Shown here: positions 7,505-14,391 of the stretch, in pieces | Layout of the letters: each line of letters opens with the position of its first letter | Numbering within the stretch: position 1 is the first letter of the stretch | Assembly (NCBI GenBank): GCA_029051445.1 | Contig: JAIDKP010000151.1 | Location: 1-15,666, forward strand | Length of the DNA: 15,666 nt | Direction of reading: 5' to 3' | Source of the DNA: Muribaculaceae bacterium | GTDB taxonomy: Bacteria; Bacteroidota; Bacteroidia; Bacteroidales; Muribaculaceae | Translations under genes and position numbers: made by a program | The notes under the pieces: generated by a model | Databases searched by the model: none | The model's input: only the letters and a program-made list of their open reading frames with translations | What the model was told of the DNA's origin: nothing

Positions 7505-8520
7505 AACTCCTTAATCTTGTTCACGCCCATAAAGAAATCCGGACCGCTGTACACTACACGCCCGATACTGTCGGCCACAACAACCCACGGACGGGTCGGC
7601 AGAGCCATTGTCGACGATACACCGGGATGCCAGACACGCTCCCAGGGCAGGCTGTCACGCTCCACCTCCTTCTGCCACGCCTCGACACCGGCATTTATAT
7701 CATCTATTTCCAGAACAGATATTCCCTTTTTGTCTTTCCCCTTGTCCTTAGCCTGATCACCGACAAGCTCCTTCAGAAGCTTGTCATTCGACCCGACACG
7801 CCGGCCGGCCGGAGACGTGAAATAAAGCATGGTAGCCTTGTGATCAGATAGAGCCACATCAACCCTGCGCCGGTCGGTCCCGACAAACCAGAGCGAGTCA
7901 CCGAGTGCAGGCAGACCCGAGTCGACATCAAACACCAGTCCGTCGCGGTAGCTCTCGGTCAGCGACGTGATGCGCGCCTTCTGGGCTATGCTTCTCAGCA
8001 GCGAGTCGGCCTCGCGCTCACGGCCACGGGCATCGAAATAACGGGTCAGAAGCACCGACGAAACCACATTCTCGCTGTTTTCGCCTATGAAATCGGCCAC
8101 GGCACGGTTCACCGACTCGGTTCGACCCGCATCAAGTGCCTCACGGTTATCACCGATCCAGCGCATCAGCTCCACCGCCGGCTTACTTCCCTTGATCCCC
8201 TTGGCAACCGGATTGTTCAGCTCCAGCGTGCACTCCACATGATCACCATTCTTCACTATGAACGATGCAACAAGCGACCTTGTGCTCGTGAACACATCGA
8301 CCACCGTATAATCGCGGCTGCTTCCCTCTATCGAGAATTTGCCGTCGACAGCCGTCGACCTCATCGTTCTGAACGCCCCTTCGCCATAATATATGACCTG
8401 AAGATTCTGCGTGCCGAGACCCTCGATCACACCCATGATCCTGAACGAGTCAGAACTGCCGCAGCTCCACAGCAGAGCCGCAGCCGCAAGCGAAACGATA
8501 AATCTCAGCAGCCGGTTCAT
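7495..8520 (-). CDS. Thioredoxin-like lipoprotein (DUF4369-type)
   Basis: A 341-residue predicted lipoprotein. The N-terminus has a basic start, a hydrophobic core and a lipobox 'LLWSC' with C20 as the lipidation site. Residues about 25-120 read like a DUF4369 beta domain ('[20 protein letters not shown]', 'GKFSIEG', '[11 protein letters not shown]'). A helical middle follows, and then a thioredoxin-like C-terminus: '[12 protein letters not shown]' as the first strand and active-site position, '[18 protein letters not shown]' with the cis-proline-like loop. Where redox-active relatives have CxxC, this protein has SPAG, so it should not act as a disulfide oxidoreductase. A Lys/Asp-rich insert ('[13 protein letters not shown]') interrupts the domain. 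Its ATG overlaps the trpS stop (ATGA) and its end overlaps comM, so all three are probably translated in series. Function unknown. Confidence 0.8.
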   Translation of the reverse strand: MNRLLRFIVSLAAAALLWSCGSSDSFRIMGVIEGLGTQNLQVIYYGEGAFRTMRSTAVDGKFSIEGSSRDYTVVDVFTSTRSLVASFIVKNGDHVECTLELNNPVAKGIKGSKPAVELMRWIGDNREALDAGRTESVNRAVADFIGENSENVVSSVLLTRYFDARGREREADSLLRSIAQKARITSLTESYRDGLVFDVDSGLPALGDSLWFVGTDRRRVDVALSDHKATMLYFTSPAGRRVGSNDKLLKELVGDQAKDKGKDKKGISVLEIDDINAGVEAWQKEVERDSLPWERVWHPGVSSTMALPTRPWVVVADSIGRVVYSGPDFFMGVNKIKELCL

Positions 8521-9602
8521 TTTCCGTAGCGGGCAGCCTGCTCTGCGATCAGAGCCGGATCATCGAAATAATTTATCTTCATAGCCTTGCGCACACGGTC
8601 GAGAGTCTGCGCGGCAGCGGCTCTCGCCTCCTCCGAGCCCTTGCGGAGTATCTCGTAGACACCCGGGATATCCTTCTCATACATGGCGCGGCGCTCGCGA
8701 AGCGGACACAAAATTTCCTCAAGCACCTGACAAAGAAGCTTCTTCACCGTGCCGTCGCCAAGACCGCCCTTCACATAGTGGGCCTTCATCTCGTCAAGCG
8801 AGTCATACTGCGGCGCATAGCGGCGCACCTGCTCCTGAGTGCAGAGAGCATCGAGATAGATAAACGGGCAGTTCCCCTCCAGATGCCCCGGATCCTCGAT
8901 ATTGAGGTGCAGCGGATCGGTGTACATCGAGTTCACCCCCTTCTTCACCTGCTTGGGAGTATCGCTGAGATAAATGCAGTTGCCAAGACTCTTGCTCATC
9001 TTGGCCTTGCCGTCGGTGCCCGGCAGACGCAGACAGGCTGCATTGTCGGGCAGCAGTATATCGGGTTTCACAAGAGTCGGACCGTATATCGAGTTGAAAC
9101 GGTCGACGATCTCGCGCGTCAGCTCGATCATCGGAGCCTGATCCTCGCCGACAGGCACAGTCGTTGCATTGAACGCGGTGATATCGCTTGCCTGGCTCAC
9201 GGGATAGCAGAAGAAACCCACAGGTATGCTCTGCTCGAAGTTGCGCATCTTGATTTCGGTTTTCACCGTCGGGTTGCGCTGCACGCGCGACACCGTCACA
9301 AGATTCATGTAGTAGAAAGCCAGCTCGGCAAGTTCCGGCACCTGGCTCTGGATGAATATCGTTGTTTTTTCCGGGTCAAGACCGGCCGAGAGATAGTCCA
9401 GCGCGACCTCGATCACATTCTGGCGCACCTTTTCCGGATTGTCGGCATTGTCCGTCAGAGCCTGCGCGTCGGCGATCATTACGTATATTTTGTCGTATTG
9501 TCCCGAATTCTGAAGCTCCACGCGGCGGCGCAGAGAGCCTACGTAGTGTCCGAGATGCAGTTTTCCGGTAGGGCGGTCGCCCGTGAGTATGATTTTTCCC
9601 AT
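8517..9602 (-). CDS. trpS: Tryptophanyl-tRNA synthetase
   Basis: This cytoplasmic class I aminoacyl-tRNA synthetase charges tRNA-Trp. From the ATG at 9602-9600 it has 361 residues. The ATP-binding signatures are both present: 'HLGH' at 16-19 (HIGH) and 'KMSKS' at 201-205, together with '[16 protein letters not shown]' at the N-terminus and 'VPVGEDQ' at 149-155, typical of TrpRS. An in-frame TTG nine bases upstream (9611) could add three residues, but the ATG gives the usual '[13 protein letters not shown]' start. It is the first gene of the five-gene minus operon; the next ATG overlaps its TGA. A TTTG/TAATTTTG promoter lies just upstream and there is no attenuator-like leader. One copy of a 24-bp direct repeat overlaps that promoter. 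Confidence 0.96.
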   Translation of the reverse strand: MGKIILTGDRPTGKLHLGHYVGSLRRRVELQNSGQYDKIYVMIADAQALTDNADNPEKVRQNVIEVALDYLSAGLDPEKTTIFIQSQVPELAELAFYYMNLVTVSRVQRNPTVKTEIKMRNFEQSIPVGFFCYPVSQASDITAFNATTVPVGEDQAPMIELTREIVDRFNSIYGPTLVKPDILLPDNAACLRLPGTDGKAKMSKSLGNCIYLSDTPKQVKKGVNSMYTDPLHLNIEDPGHLEGNCPFIYLDALCTQEQVRRYAPQYDSLDEMKAHYVKGGLGDGTVKKLLCQVLEEILCPLRERRAMYEKDIPGVYEILRKGSEEARAAAAQTLDRVRKAMKINYFDDPALIAEQAARYGK

Positions 9603-9625
9603 AATGTTCAATTTGATTCAGTTTT

Positions 9626-9657
9626 CAAAATTAAGAAAATTATCGCCCCTGCACAAA
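9626..9657 (-). promoter_or_regulatory. trpS operon promoter (Bacteroidetes -33/-7)
   Basis: Reading the minus strand, TTTG at 9657-9654 (-33) is followed after exactly 20 bp by TAATTTTG at 9633-9626 (-7, TAnnTTTG). Transcription would start near 9619, giving a leader of under 20 nt before the ATG at 9602. The -33 box lies inside repeat copy 1 (9644-9667), so the boundary of the inserted cassette touches this promoter without breaking it. Confidence 0.75.
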
Positions 9658-9667
9658 AAAGTTCAGG
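9644..9667 (+). repeat. 24-bp direct repeat, copy 1 (trpS side)
   Basis: CGCCCCTGCAC, then A6, then GTTCAGG: identical base for base to 10573-10596, while the bases on either side differ between the copies. This copy, with one more G, also folds on itself: CCCTGCAC 9647-9654 with GTTCAGGG 9661-9668, one mismatch, A6 loop. It could be an attachment-site core or a long target duplication. Confidence 0.9.
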
Positions 9668-9670
9668 GTC

Positions 9671-9691
9671 TATAAACTGTTTAGGTTTATA
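9671..9691 (+). repeat. Inverted repeat at the left end of the Abi cassette
   Basis: TATAAAC 9671-9677 pairs perfectly with GTTTATA 9685-9691 around a 7-nt loop, just inside repeat copy 1. TATAAT at 9688-9693 overlaps it and could be a -10 element for the leader RNA, but no matching -35 is visible. It may be a terminator for outside transcription or an RNA hairpin. Confidence 0.45.
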
Positions 9692-9722
9692 ATGATACCG
9701 ATTTGAGAGAATTTCTTGGAAA

Positions 9723-9842
9723 GATCTTATGGCAAAATTGCATCGATGCGTGAAAAGATCACGAGAGAGCCGTGGAATCCAAAGGAAATAAAAAGCTAAA
9801 CCCCGAGGTTTGTCGTAGACAGGGACACTCGGGGGATTCCGC
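9723..9842 (+). ncRNA. Candidate structured RNA upstream of the Abi-like gene (possible abiF-type RNA)
   Basis: The leader of the Abi-like gene is packed with nested pairings. The strongest is GTGGAATCC 9772-9780 with GGATTCCGC 9834-9842 (9 bp, one G-U). It encloses CCCGAG 9802-9807 with CTCGGG 9828-9833, which encloses TGTC 9811-9814 with GACA 9818-9821. Upstream are GATCTT 9723-9728 with AAGATC 9755-9760, or alternatively CGTGA 9749-9753 with TCACG 9759-9763. CTAA 9796-9799 could pair with TTAG 9850-9853 as a pseudoknot. The 3' end of the main structure is 57 nt before the start codon. A structured RNA called the abiF motif is known upstream of Abi_2/AbiF genes, and position and size fit, but I could not compare it with that family's model. 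The ends are approximate. Confidence 0.5.
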
Positions 9843-9860
9843 AACAAAGTTAGAATCTTT

Positions 9861-9876
9861 TTTGTAATTTTACAAA
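9861..9876 (+). promoter_or_regulatory. Palindrome before the Abi-like gene, possible operator
   Basis: TTTGTAA 9861-9867 and TTACAAA 9870-9876 form a perfect 7-bp inverted repeat with a 2-bp centre, 23 bp before the GTG start. It follows a T6 run (9858-9863). It could be a protein-binding operator or part of the 3' end of the leader RNA; the sequence does not decide. Confidence 0.35.
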
Positions 9877-9899
9877 CCACAATACGTTAAAATCATACA

Positions 9900-10571
9900 G
9901 TGAAATACTCCGAATACGAAAAGGCATTCTCTCCGGCACGCCTCAACAAATATTTAATTGCATGCGATGGCAATACATCCAAAGCACTGACTCTGTATCG
10001 ACATAATGTAAAATTATGCCAGAAATTTTACGGCATCCTGAATATATTTGAGGTAGTGCTTCGTAATGCAATAAATACCCATTATCAAGAGGTGTTTAAT
10101 GATTCGGAGTGGATAGAAAAACAGATGCAAAACGGAGGAATGATTGAAAATGCACCACAGAAAAATGAGGTGTTAAAAATAATCTCCTCACTTCGGCAAA
10201 ATGGGCGATATACCAACGACCGCGTTGTATCGTCGGTTTCTTTCGGCTTTTGGACGCATTTATTCACACGACAACCATTCCGTCGTGGTGGTCAGAATCT
10301 TTTACGCATATTTCCTAACCGCACAATCGGATTAGGACAAAGGGCTATATTCAATGAGCTTCAGGAAATCAAGACATTCCGCAATCGCATCGCTCACCAT
10401 GAAGCTATATGTTTTGATAGCAAAGGCCGGATCGACATGACGAGAACTCAAAACAAATATGAACTGATCCTTAAATATATTGCATTTCTCGGACACCAGA
10501 GTAACCATTTATTTTATGGCATAGATATCTTGCCGGATTCTATCATTGCCAAGATAGAGGCACTGAAGTAA
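9900..10571 (+). CDS. Abi-like (Abi_2/AbiF-type) protein with HEPN motifs
   Basis: A 223-residue protein of the abortive-infection Abi_2 type, a group of HEPN-fold ribonuclease toxins used against phage. It starts at GTG 9900 ('MKYSEYEKAFSPARLNKYL', the common opening of the family). Conserved blocks are 'ALTLYRHNVKL' at 29-39, 'FEVVLRNAIN' at 50-59, 'VSFGFWTHLF' at 113-122 and 'FRNRIAHHE' at 160-168. The last block contains the HEPN catalytic pattern R161-N162-x3-H166. R55-N56-x4-H61 is a second sequence of the same form. There is no signal peptide or membrane segment, so it is cytoplasmic. Base and codon use are AT-rich, unlike both flanks, which suggests transfer. It follows a structured leader RNA and ends one base before a 24-bp repeat. 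No protein antitoxin is adjacent. The family call is confident; toxicity and RNA control are inferred. Confidence 0.88.
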   Translation: MKYSEYEKAFSPARLNKYLIACDGNTSKALTLYRHNVKLCQKFYGILNIFEVVLRNAINTHYQEVFNDSEWIEKQMQNGGMIENAPQKNEVLKIISSLRQNGRYTNDRVVSSVSFGFWTHLFTRQPFRRGGQNLLRIFPNRTIGLGQRAIFNELQEIKTFRNRIAHHEAICFDSKGRIDMTRTQNKYELILKYIAFLGHQSNHLFYGIDILPDSIIAKIEALK

Positions 10572-10572
10572 A

Positions 10573-10596
10573 CGCCCCTGCACAAAAAAGTTCAGG
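10573..10596 (+). repeat. 24-bp direct repeat, copy 2 (korB side)
   Basis: Identical to 9644-9667. It begins one base after the stop codon of the Abi-like gene. Its A6 run (10584-10589) reads on the minus strand as the T-tract of the korB terminator, and its last bases form part of that terminator's stem. Confidence 0.9.
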
Positions 10597-10624
10597 CAAT
10601 CTCCACGATAGAAGACTGCCTGAA
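10584..10624 (-). terminator. Rho-independent terminator of korB
   Basis: On the minus strand, TTCAGGCA (10624-10617) pairs perfectly with TGCCTGAA (10598-10591), extended by three pairs after one mismatch, and is followed by C and six T (10589-10584). It starts 21 nt after the korB stop. The T-tract and one stem arm lie in direct-repeat copy 2. Confidence 0.82.
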
Positions 10625-10645
10625 TAAAAACTTTAGCATCCGAGG

Positions 10646-11659
10646 TTACTTCACTTCCCAGGTCTCGCCGGCCATGATCATGTCGCGAAGCTTGTCAAAA
10701 CCCTTTTTGGCGCGTACCTCGGCAACCTGCTCGCTCACCGAATCGTTGTAGGTGGGAGCGTCGAAGTCGCGTATCACGCCGATGGCAAGCGGCAGCGAGT
10801 GTCCGTCCATCATGGCAAGCTGCTGATGCAGGAAATTGCTCTCGCAGTGGGCATCGTGCACAAGCACATCATCGATCGTGTAGCCGTCCTTGCCCACCTC
10901 CACGGCCTTGAGCAGGAAACCGTCGCGCACAAGGCCTTTCTCGTTGTTCTTGCCGAAGAGCATCTTCTCGCCGTGACACAGGTGTATCGTGCGGTCGGCC
11001 CGCACCTCGCGGTCGGTGATGAAGCTGTGTATGCCGTGGTTGAATATAACGCAGTTGGTGAGAATCTCGCAGACCGACGTACCCTTGTGGCGTGCCGCAG
11101 CCTCGAGTATCTCCTGAGAAGTCTTCAGTTCAACATCAAACGAGCGTGCGAAGAAATTGCCGCGTGCACCAAACACCAGCTCGGCCGGTATAAACGGATC
11201 CTCAGTCGTGCCGTAGGGCGACGACTTCGACACAAAACCGCGATCCGACGTCGGCGAGTACTGTCCTTTGGTAAGACCGTAGATCTTGTTGTTGAACAGG
11301 ATCATGTTTATGTCGATATTACGGCGCACCGCATGGATGAAGTGGTTGCCGCCGATAGCCAGACCGTCGCCGTCGCCCGAAACCTGCCATACGGTCATTT
11401 CGGGATTTGCCACCTTGAAGCCGGTGGCTATCGCAGCCGCACGGCCATGGATCGTGTGAAATCCATAGGTATTCATGTAGTAGGGAAGGCGCGAGCTGCA
11501 GCCGATACCCGAGATGACAGCCGTCATGTGGGGGGCGACGCCAAGCGAGGCCATCGCCTTGTGCAAGACATTGAGCACGGCATGATCGCCGCAGCCGGGA
11601 CACCAGCGCACACTCTGGTCACTCTTGTAGTCTGCCGGTATATATTTCAGATCTTCCAT
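10646..11659 (-). CDS. korB: 2-oxoacid:ferredoxin oxidoreductase subunit beta (probably 2-oxoglutarate)
   Basis: The 337-residue beta subunit binds thiamine pyrophosphate and a [4Fe-4S] cluster. With KorA it converts a 2-oxoacid and CoA to acyl-CoA, CO2 and reduced ferredoxin, or runs in reverse as a carboxylation. Cluster ligands are visible at C20 and C23 ('CPGCG'), C54 ('GIGCSSR') and probably C203 ('TNCVIFN'). The TPP/Mg site is 'GDGDGLAIGGNH' at 95-106 with 'NNKIYGLTKGQ' at 123-133. Length is normal. It lies 40 nt downstream of korA on the same transcript and ends in a strong terminator. The alpha subunit type and the 'GQYSPTS' block favour 2-oxoglutarate over pyruvate as substrate, but this is not proven by sequence alone. 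Confidence 0.93.
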   Translation of the reverse strand: MEDLKYIPADYKSDQSVRWCPGCGDHAVLNVLHKAMASLGVAPHMTAVISGIGCSSRLPYYMNTYGFHTIHGRAAAIATGFKVANPEMTVWQVSGDGDGLAIGGNHFIHAVRRNIDINMILFNNKIYGLTKGQYSPTSDRGFVSKSSPYGTTEDPFIPAELVFGARGNFFARSFDVELKTSQEILEAAARHKGTSVCEILTNCVIFNHGIHSFITDREVRADRTIHLCHGEKMLFGKNNEKGLVRDGFLLKAVEVGKDGYTIDDVLVHDAHCESNFLHQQLAMMDGHSLPLAIGVIRDFDAPTYNDSVSEQVAEVRAKKGFDKLRDMIMAGETWEVK

Positions 11660-11699
11660 GATTTATGAAAAGAATCCTGTATTCTGCTTTAGAGAGTTA

Positions 11700-13541
11700 T
11701 TATTTTTCGAGAATCTCCTTCACGCTGTCGACGATCTCCTTCACCATGAAAGGCTGACCCTGGATCTTGTTGATGCGCGAGATATTCACATCGGGGAACT
11801 TGGCCTGAAGATAATCGGCAAACATACCCGTGTTGAGTTCGGCAACGATCACCTTCTTGTAGCGGCGCAGAATCTCGCCGGTGTTGGCGGGAAGCGGGTT
11901 GATATACCTGAACTGCGTGAAAGCCACCGGCACACCCTCGGCACAAAGCTCCTCGGCAGCCGTGTAGAGATGGCCGTAGGTGCCGCCCCAGCCGAGCAGC
12001 AGCGTGTCGGCATCCTCGTTGCAGAGCACCTTCTGCGCGGGTATGTCGTCAGCGATGCGGGCGATCTTCTCACGGCGCAGATTCACCATCACTTCGTGGT
12101 TCACAGGATCATTGGAGATAGCACTCGTCACCGAGTCCTTCTCCAGGCCGCCGATACGGTGCATCAGTCCCTCGGTGCCTGGTATAGCCCAGTAGCGTGA
12201 GAGAGTATTCTCGTCGCGCATATAGGGTTTCCATGCGTCGCGGAGTCCCTCTGGCACATATTTCACCTTGATCTCAGGGTAATCATTAGCCTCAGGCACG
12301 CGCCATGCCGACGATCCGTTGCCGATGAAGGCATCGGTGAGCAGTATCACCGGAGTCATGTGCTCCACTGCGATGCGGCACGCCTCAAAAGCCATAGTGA
12401 AACAGTCGGTCGGAGACAACGCTGCCACAACAGCCAGAGGAGACTCACCGTTGCGGCCGTAAAGAGCCTGCATCAGATCGGTCTGCTCGGTCTTGGTAGG
12501 CAGACCCGTCGAAGGACCGCTGCGCTGCACATCGATCACTACCAGAGGCAGCTCTGCCATTACAGCCAGACCAATACCCTCACTCTTCAGAGCCAGACCA
12601 GGACCCGAAGTAGAAGTCACAGCCAGATTACCGGCAAACGAAGCACCAATTGCCGAGCAAACGCCGGCGATTTCATCCTCCATCTGGCAAGCCTTCACAC
12701 CCAGATCCTTGCGTTTTGCAAGTTCATGCAGTATGTCGGTGGCAGGAGTGATCGGGTAGCTGCCCAGGAAAAGCGGGCGACCCGACTTCTCCGAAGCCAT
12801 GATCAGGCCCCACGCCGTAGCCGTGTTACCGTTGATATCGGTGTAGACACCCGGCACGATGCTCTCGGTCTCGACACGATAGGTCGACACCGAAGCGTGA
12901 ATATTATGTCCGAAATTGTAACCGGCCTCGATTACCTTGGCGTTAGCCTCAAACACAGCCGGTTTCTTCGCAAACTTGTTTTTTAGCAGATGAAGTGCTC
13001 CCTCGAGCGGACGGTCAAACAGCCAGCACACCAGACCGAGAGCAAATATATTGCGGCATTTGAGCATGGCCTTGTTGTCGAGACCCGAATCGGCAAGAGC
13101 CGCTTTGGTCTGCGACGTGACAGGTGCCTCGACCACCTGGGCCGTGATACCAAGCTCCTTTATGGCATCATCGGTCGTGTACTGCGCCTTGCTCAGGCCG
13201 TCGGCGTTGAATGTGTCGGTGTCGATGATGATCACACCGCCCGGTTTCAGGAACTGCACATTGCGTTTCAGAGCGGCAGGATTCATTGCCACAAGCACAT
13301 CACACTCATCACCCGGCGTGTGCACGCCGCGTCCCACGCTCACCTGAAACGCCGAGACACCGCTGAGTGACCCCTGAGGCGCACGCATGTCGGCCGGATA
13401 ATCGGGAAATGTTGAAACTGAGTTGCCAAGGCCGGCCGAAACATTTGTGAAGATGTTTCCCGCCAGCTGCATGCCATCGCCAGAGTCGCCAGAGAACCTT
13501 ACGACAACCCTGTCAAGCGATTTTACGCTGGTCTTCTCCAT
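11700..13541 (-). CDS. korA: 2-oxoacid:ferredoxin oxidoreductase subunit alpha (gamma-alpha fusion)
   Basis: A 613-residue subunit that pairs with KorB. Residues about 12-195 are the gamma-type domain ('VVVRFSGDSGDGMQLAG', 'MNPAALKRNV'), fused to the alpha pyrimidine-binding domain from about 235 ('GSYPITPATDILHELA', 'MEDEIAGVCSAIGASFAG', 'TSTSGPGLALKSEG', 'DVQRSGPSTGLPTKTEQ'). The C-terminal transketolase-like part contains 'LLLGWGGTYGHLYTAAEEL' and 'YINPLPANTGEIL'. This gamma-alpha fusion is the common form in Bacteroidetes, where the complex links the reductive branch of the TCA cycle with ferredoxin. A GTG at 13544 directly precedes the ATG at 13541; I choose the ATG. The promoter lies about 120 nt upstream and korB follows after 40 nt. 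Confidence 0.94.
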   Translation of the reverse strand: MEKTSVKSLDRVVVRFSGDSGDGMQLAGNIFTNVSAGLGNSVSTFPDYPADMRAPQGSLSGVSAFQVSVGRGVHTPGDECDVLVAMNPAALKRNVQFLKPGGVIIIDTDTFNADGLSKAQYTTDDAIKELGITAQVVEAPVTSQTKAALADSGLDNKAMLKCRNIFALGLVCWLFDRPLEGALHLLKNKFAKKPAVFEANAKVIEAGYNFGHNIHASVSTYRVETESIVPGVYTDINGNTATAWGLIMASEKSGRPLFLGSYPITPATDILHELAKRKDLGVKACQMEDEIAGVCSAIGASFAGNLAVTSTSGPGLALKSEGIGLAVMAELPLVVIDVQRSGPSTGLPTKTEQTDLMQALYGRNGESPLAVVAALSPTDCFTMAFEACRIAVEHMTPVILLTDAFIGNGSSAWRVPEANDYPEIKVKYVPEGLRDAWKPYMRDENTLSRYWAIPGTEGLMHRIGGLEKDSVTSAISNDPVNHEVMVNLRREKIARIADDIPAQKVLCNEDADTLLLGWGGTYGHLYTAAEELCAEGVPVAFTQFRYINPLPANTGEILRRYKKVIVAELNTGMFADYLQAKFPDVNISRINKIQGQPFMVKEIVDSVKEILEK

Positions 13542-13657
13542 CACTTTTGAGAAATGTTATAATTTTCTTAATGGTTTATTCATGGTCTGCAGCCCGGATA
13601 TATGAGCGACTGCCCTGACGGTAGTCCCGACGGCGGTCCACGCCGTGGTCAAACGCA

Positions 13658-13688
13658 CAAATTTATCCCTTTTCCCACAACCTACAAA
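13658..13688 (-). promoter_or_regulatory. korAB promoter (Bacteroidetes -33/-7)
   Basis: On the minus strand TTTG (13688-13685) is followed after 19 bp by TAAATTTG (13665-13658), a full match to TTTG and TAnnTTTG. The expected start near 13651 gives a leader of about 110 nt before korA. The leader contains the inverted repeat CGGC 13631-13634 with GCCG 13642-13645 and no recognised riboswitch. Confidence 0.72.
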
Positions 13689-13782
13689 ATATCAGTCAAA
13701 AAGTTTTTTTTCAGTTCAGCTACCTTCTACTCTTCATCATTGTATCGTAAAAGAAAGCCGGATGGTTCACGCATATACAACG

Positions 13783-13814
13783 CGGGCCGCGCCACACGAC
13801 TGCGGCACGGCCCG
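13783..13814 (-). terminator. Hairpin terminator after the DUF6249-like gene
   Basis: CGGGCCG 13783-13789 pairs with CGGCCCG 13808-13814. The stem continues after one mismatch with GCC 13791-13793 and GGC 13804-13806. It lies 23 nt after the stop of the minus-strand gene. No long T-tract follows, as is common in this phylum. Confidence 0.65.
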
Positions 13815-13837
13815 AGGGGGTCAATACAATAACCGGG

Positions 13838-14236
13838 TTACTTATTATCTTTCTTCAGTTTGATTTCAGTGATGAAAGCCAGGATAAGGCCGAGGCCGCC
13901 GAACAGCAGAGTGCAGCCGCCATATATCACGCTCACATACTGGCGGTATTCCCAGTTGGCAAGCTGCTTGAACGTCATTGTGTTGATGCTGATGAAATAG
14001 GCCACCAGCAGCCCAAGGCCGATGCCGAGGAAAAATGCGCCCCACTTCAGTGCCGAAAACGACAGGTTGAGTCCCATCTGGTTATAGCACTGTATGTTCT
14101 CACCGTTGATCGACACATCCTTGGCATGCTCGATCATATACAGACGCTCCTTCTTGCACACAAAAAGTTCAAAAAGTTTGTAGACGAAATACCCGATCAC
14201 GGTCAGTACGGCGGGAATTGTGATAAAATCCATCAT
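13838..14236 (-). CDS. Three-helix membrane protein, probably DUF6249 family
   Basis: A 132-residue predicted inner-membrane protein with hydrophobic segments at about 5-25, 62-84 and 101-122, and a basic C-terminus ('IKLKKDNK'). After the first helix comes 'CKKERLYMIEH', the charged motif I associate with DUF6249-type proteins, which in Bacteroidetes often sit beside ECF sigma factor genes. The gene is divergent from the sigma factor gene at 14421. A candidate ECF promoter (14349-14325, minus) mirrors the one in front of that gene, so both may respond to the same sigma factor. Two adjacent ATG codons (14236, 14233) could serve as the start. The leader is about 80 nt and very AT-rich. Molecular function is unknown; a role in an envelope response is inferred from position only. 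Confidence 0.75.
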   Translation of the reverse strand: MMDFITIPAVLTVIGYFVYKLFELFVCKKERLYMIEHAKDVSINGENIQCYNQMGLNLSFSALKWGAFFLGIGLGLLVAYFISINTMTFKQLANWEYRQYVSVIYGGCTLLFGGLGLILAFITEIKLKKDNK

Positions 14237-14324
14237 AATCTTGTAGTATTTTATTATTAATATTTATTTTGCATTCACATCGCGGGTCTATGTGCGGTCG
14301 TTTTCCGGCCCGTTCATCCCTTTA

Positions 14325-14349
14325 GACGCGACCCCGAATCTAAGGTTAC
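14325..14349 (-). promoter_or_regulatory. Candidate ECF-type promoter for the DUF6249-like gene
   Basis: On the minus strand GTAACC (14349-14344) is separated by 15 bp from CGTC (14328-14325). This resembles ECF promoters, which commonly have an AAC-containing -35 and a CGTC-like -10. It has the same spacing as the + strand copy. No TAnnTTTG box lies in this leader. Confidence 0.55.
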
Positions 14350-14391
14350 AACTTTTTCAGAAATTTTTTTTCTGATTTTTTCTGTAACCTT
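14342..14391. repeat. Nested inverted repeats between the divergent ECF genes
   Basis: AAGGTTACA 14342-14350 and TGTAACCTT 14383-14391 are perfect 9-bp inverted copies. Between them TCAGAAA 14357-14363 and TTTCTGA 14369-14375 form a second perfect inverted pair within a T-rich stretch. The outer arms contain the -35 elements of both candidate promoters. Confidence 0.8.

Larger units (their letters stand above)
9644..10596 (+). mobile_element. Putative inserted Abi cassette bounded by 24-bp direct repeats
   Basis: The 905 bp between the two 24-bp repeats (9668-10572) hold only an inverted-repeat-rich leader and one Abi-like gene, which ends one base before copy 2. The segment is visibly more AT-rich than trpS and kor on either side. 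Removing it plus one repeat copy would leave an intact korB terminator running directly into the trpS promoter. No transposase, integrase or terminal inverted repeats were seen, so mobility would have to be supplied from elsewhere or be ancient. The insertion reading is an inference from repeat, composition and context. Confidence 0.6.

Noticed and set aside
9603..9611. TTG start three codons upstream for trpS
   Set aside because: An ATG at 9602 gives the standard TrpRS N-terminus.
9608..9880. Minus-strand open frame of 90 residues across the Abi leader
   Set aside because: It crosses a direct repeat, the trpS promoter and the RNA stems, and its translation resembles no family. The inverted repeats explain the region better.
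9644..10596. CRISPR array or type III toxin-antitoxin repeat array
   Set aside because: There are only two repeat copies, 905 bp apart, and the Abi leader contains no tandem repeats.
13602..13832. Plus-strand open frame of 76 residues upstream of korA
   Set aside because: It overlaps the korA promoter and a terminator hairpin on the other strand, and its translation is low in complexity with no recognisable domain.
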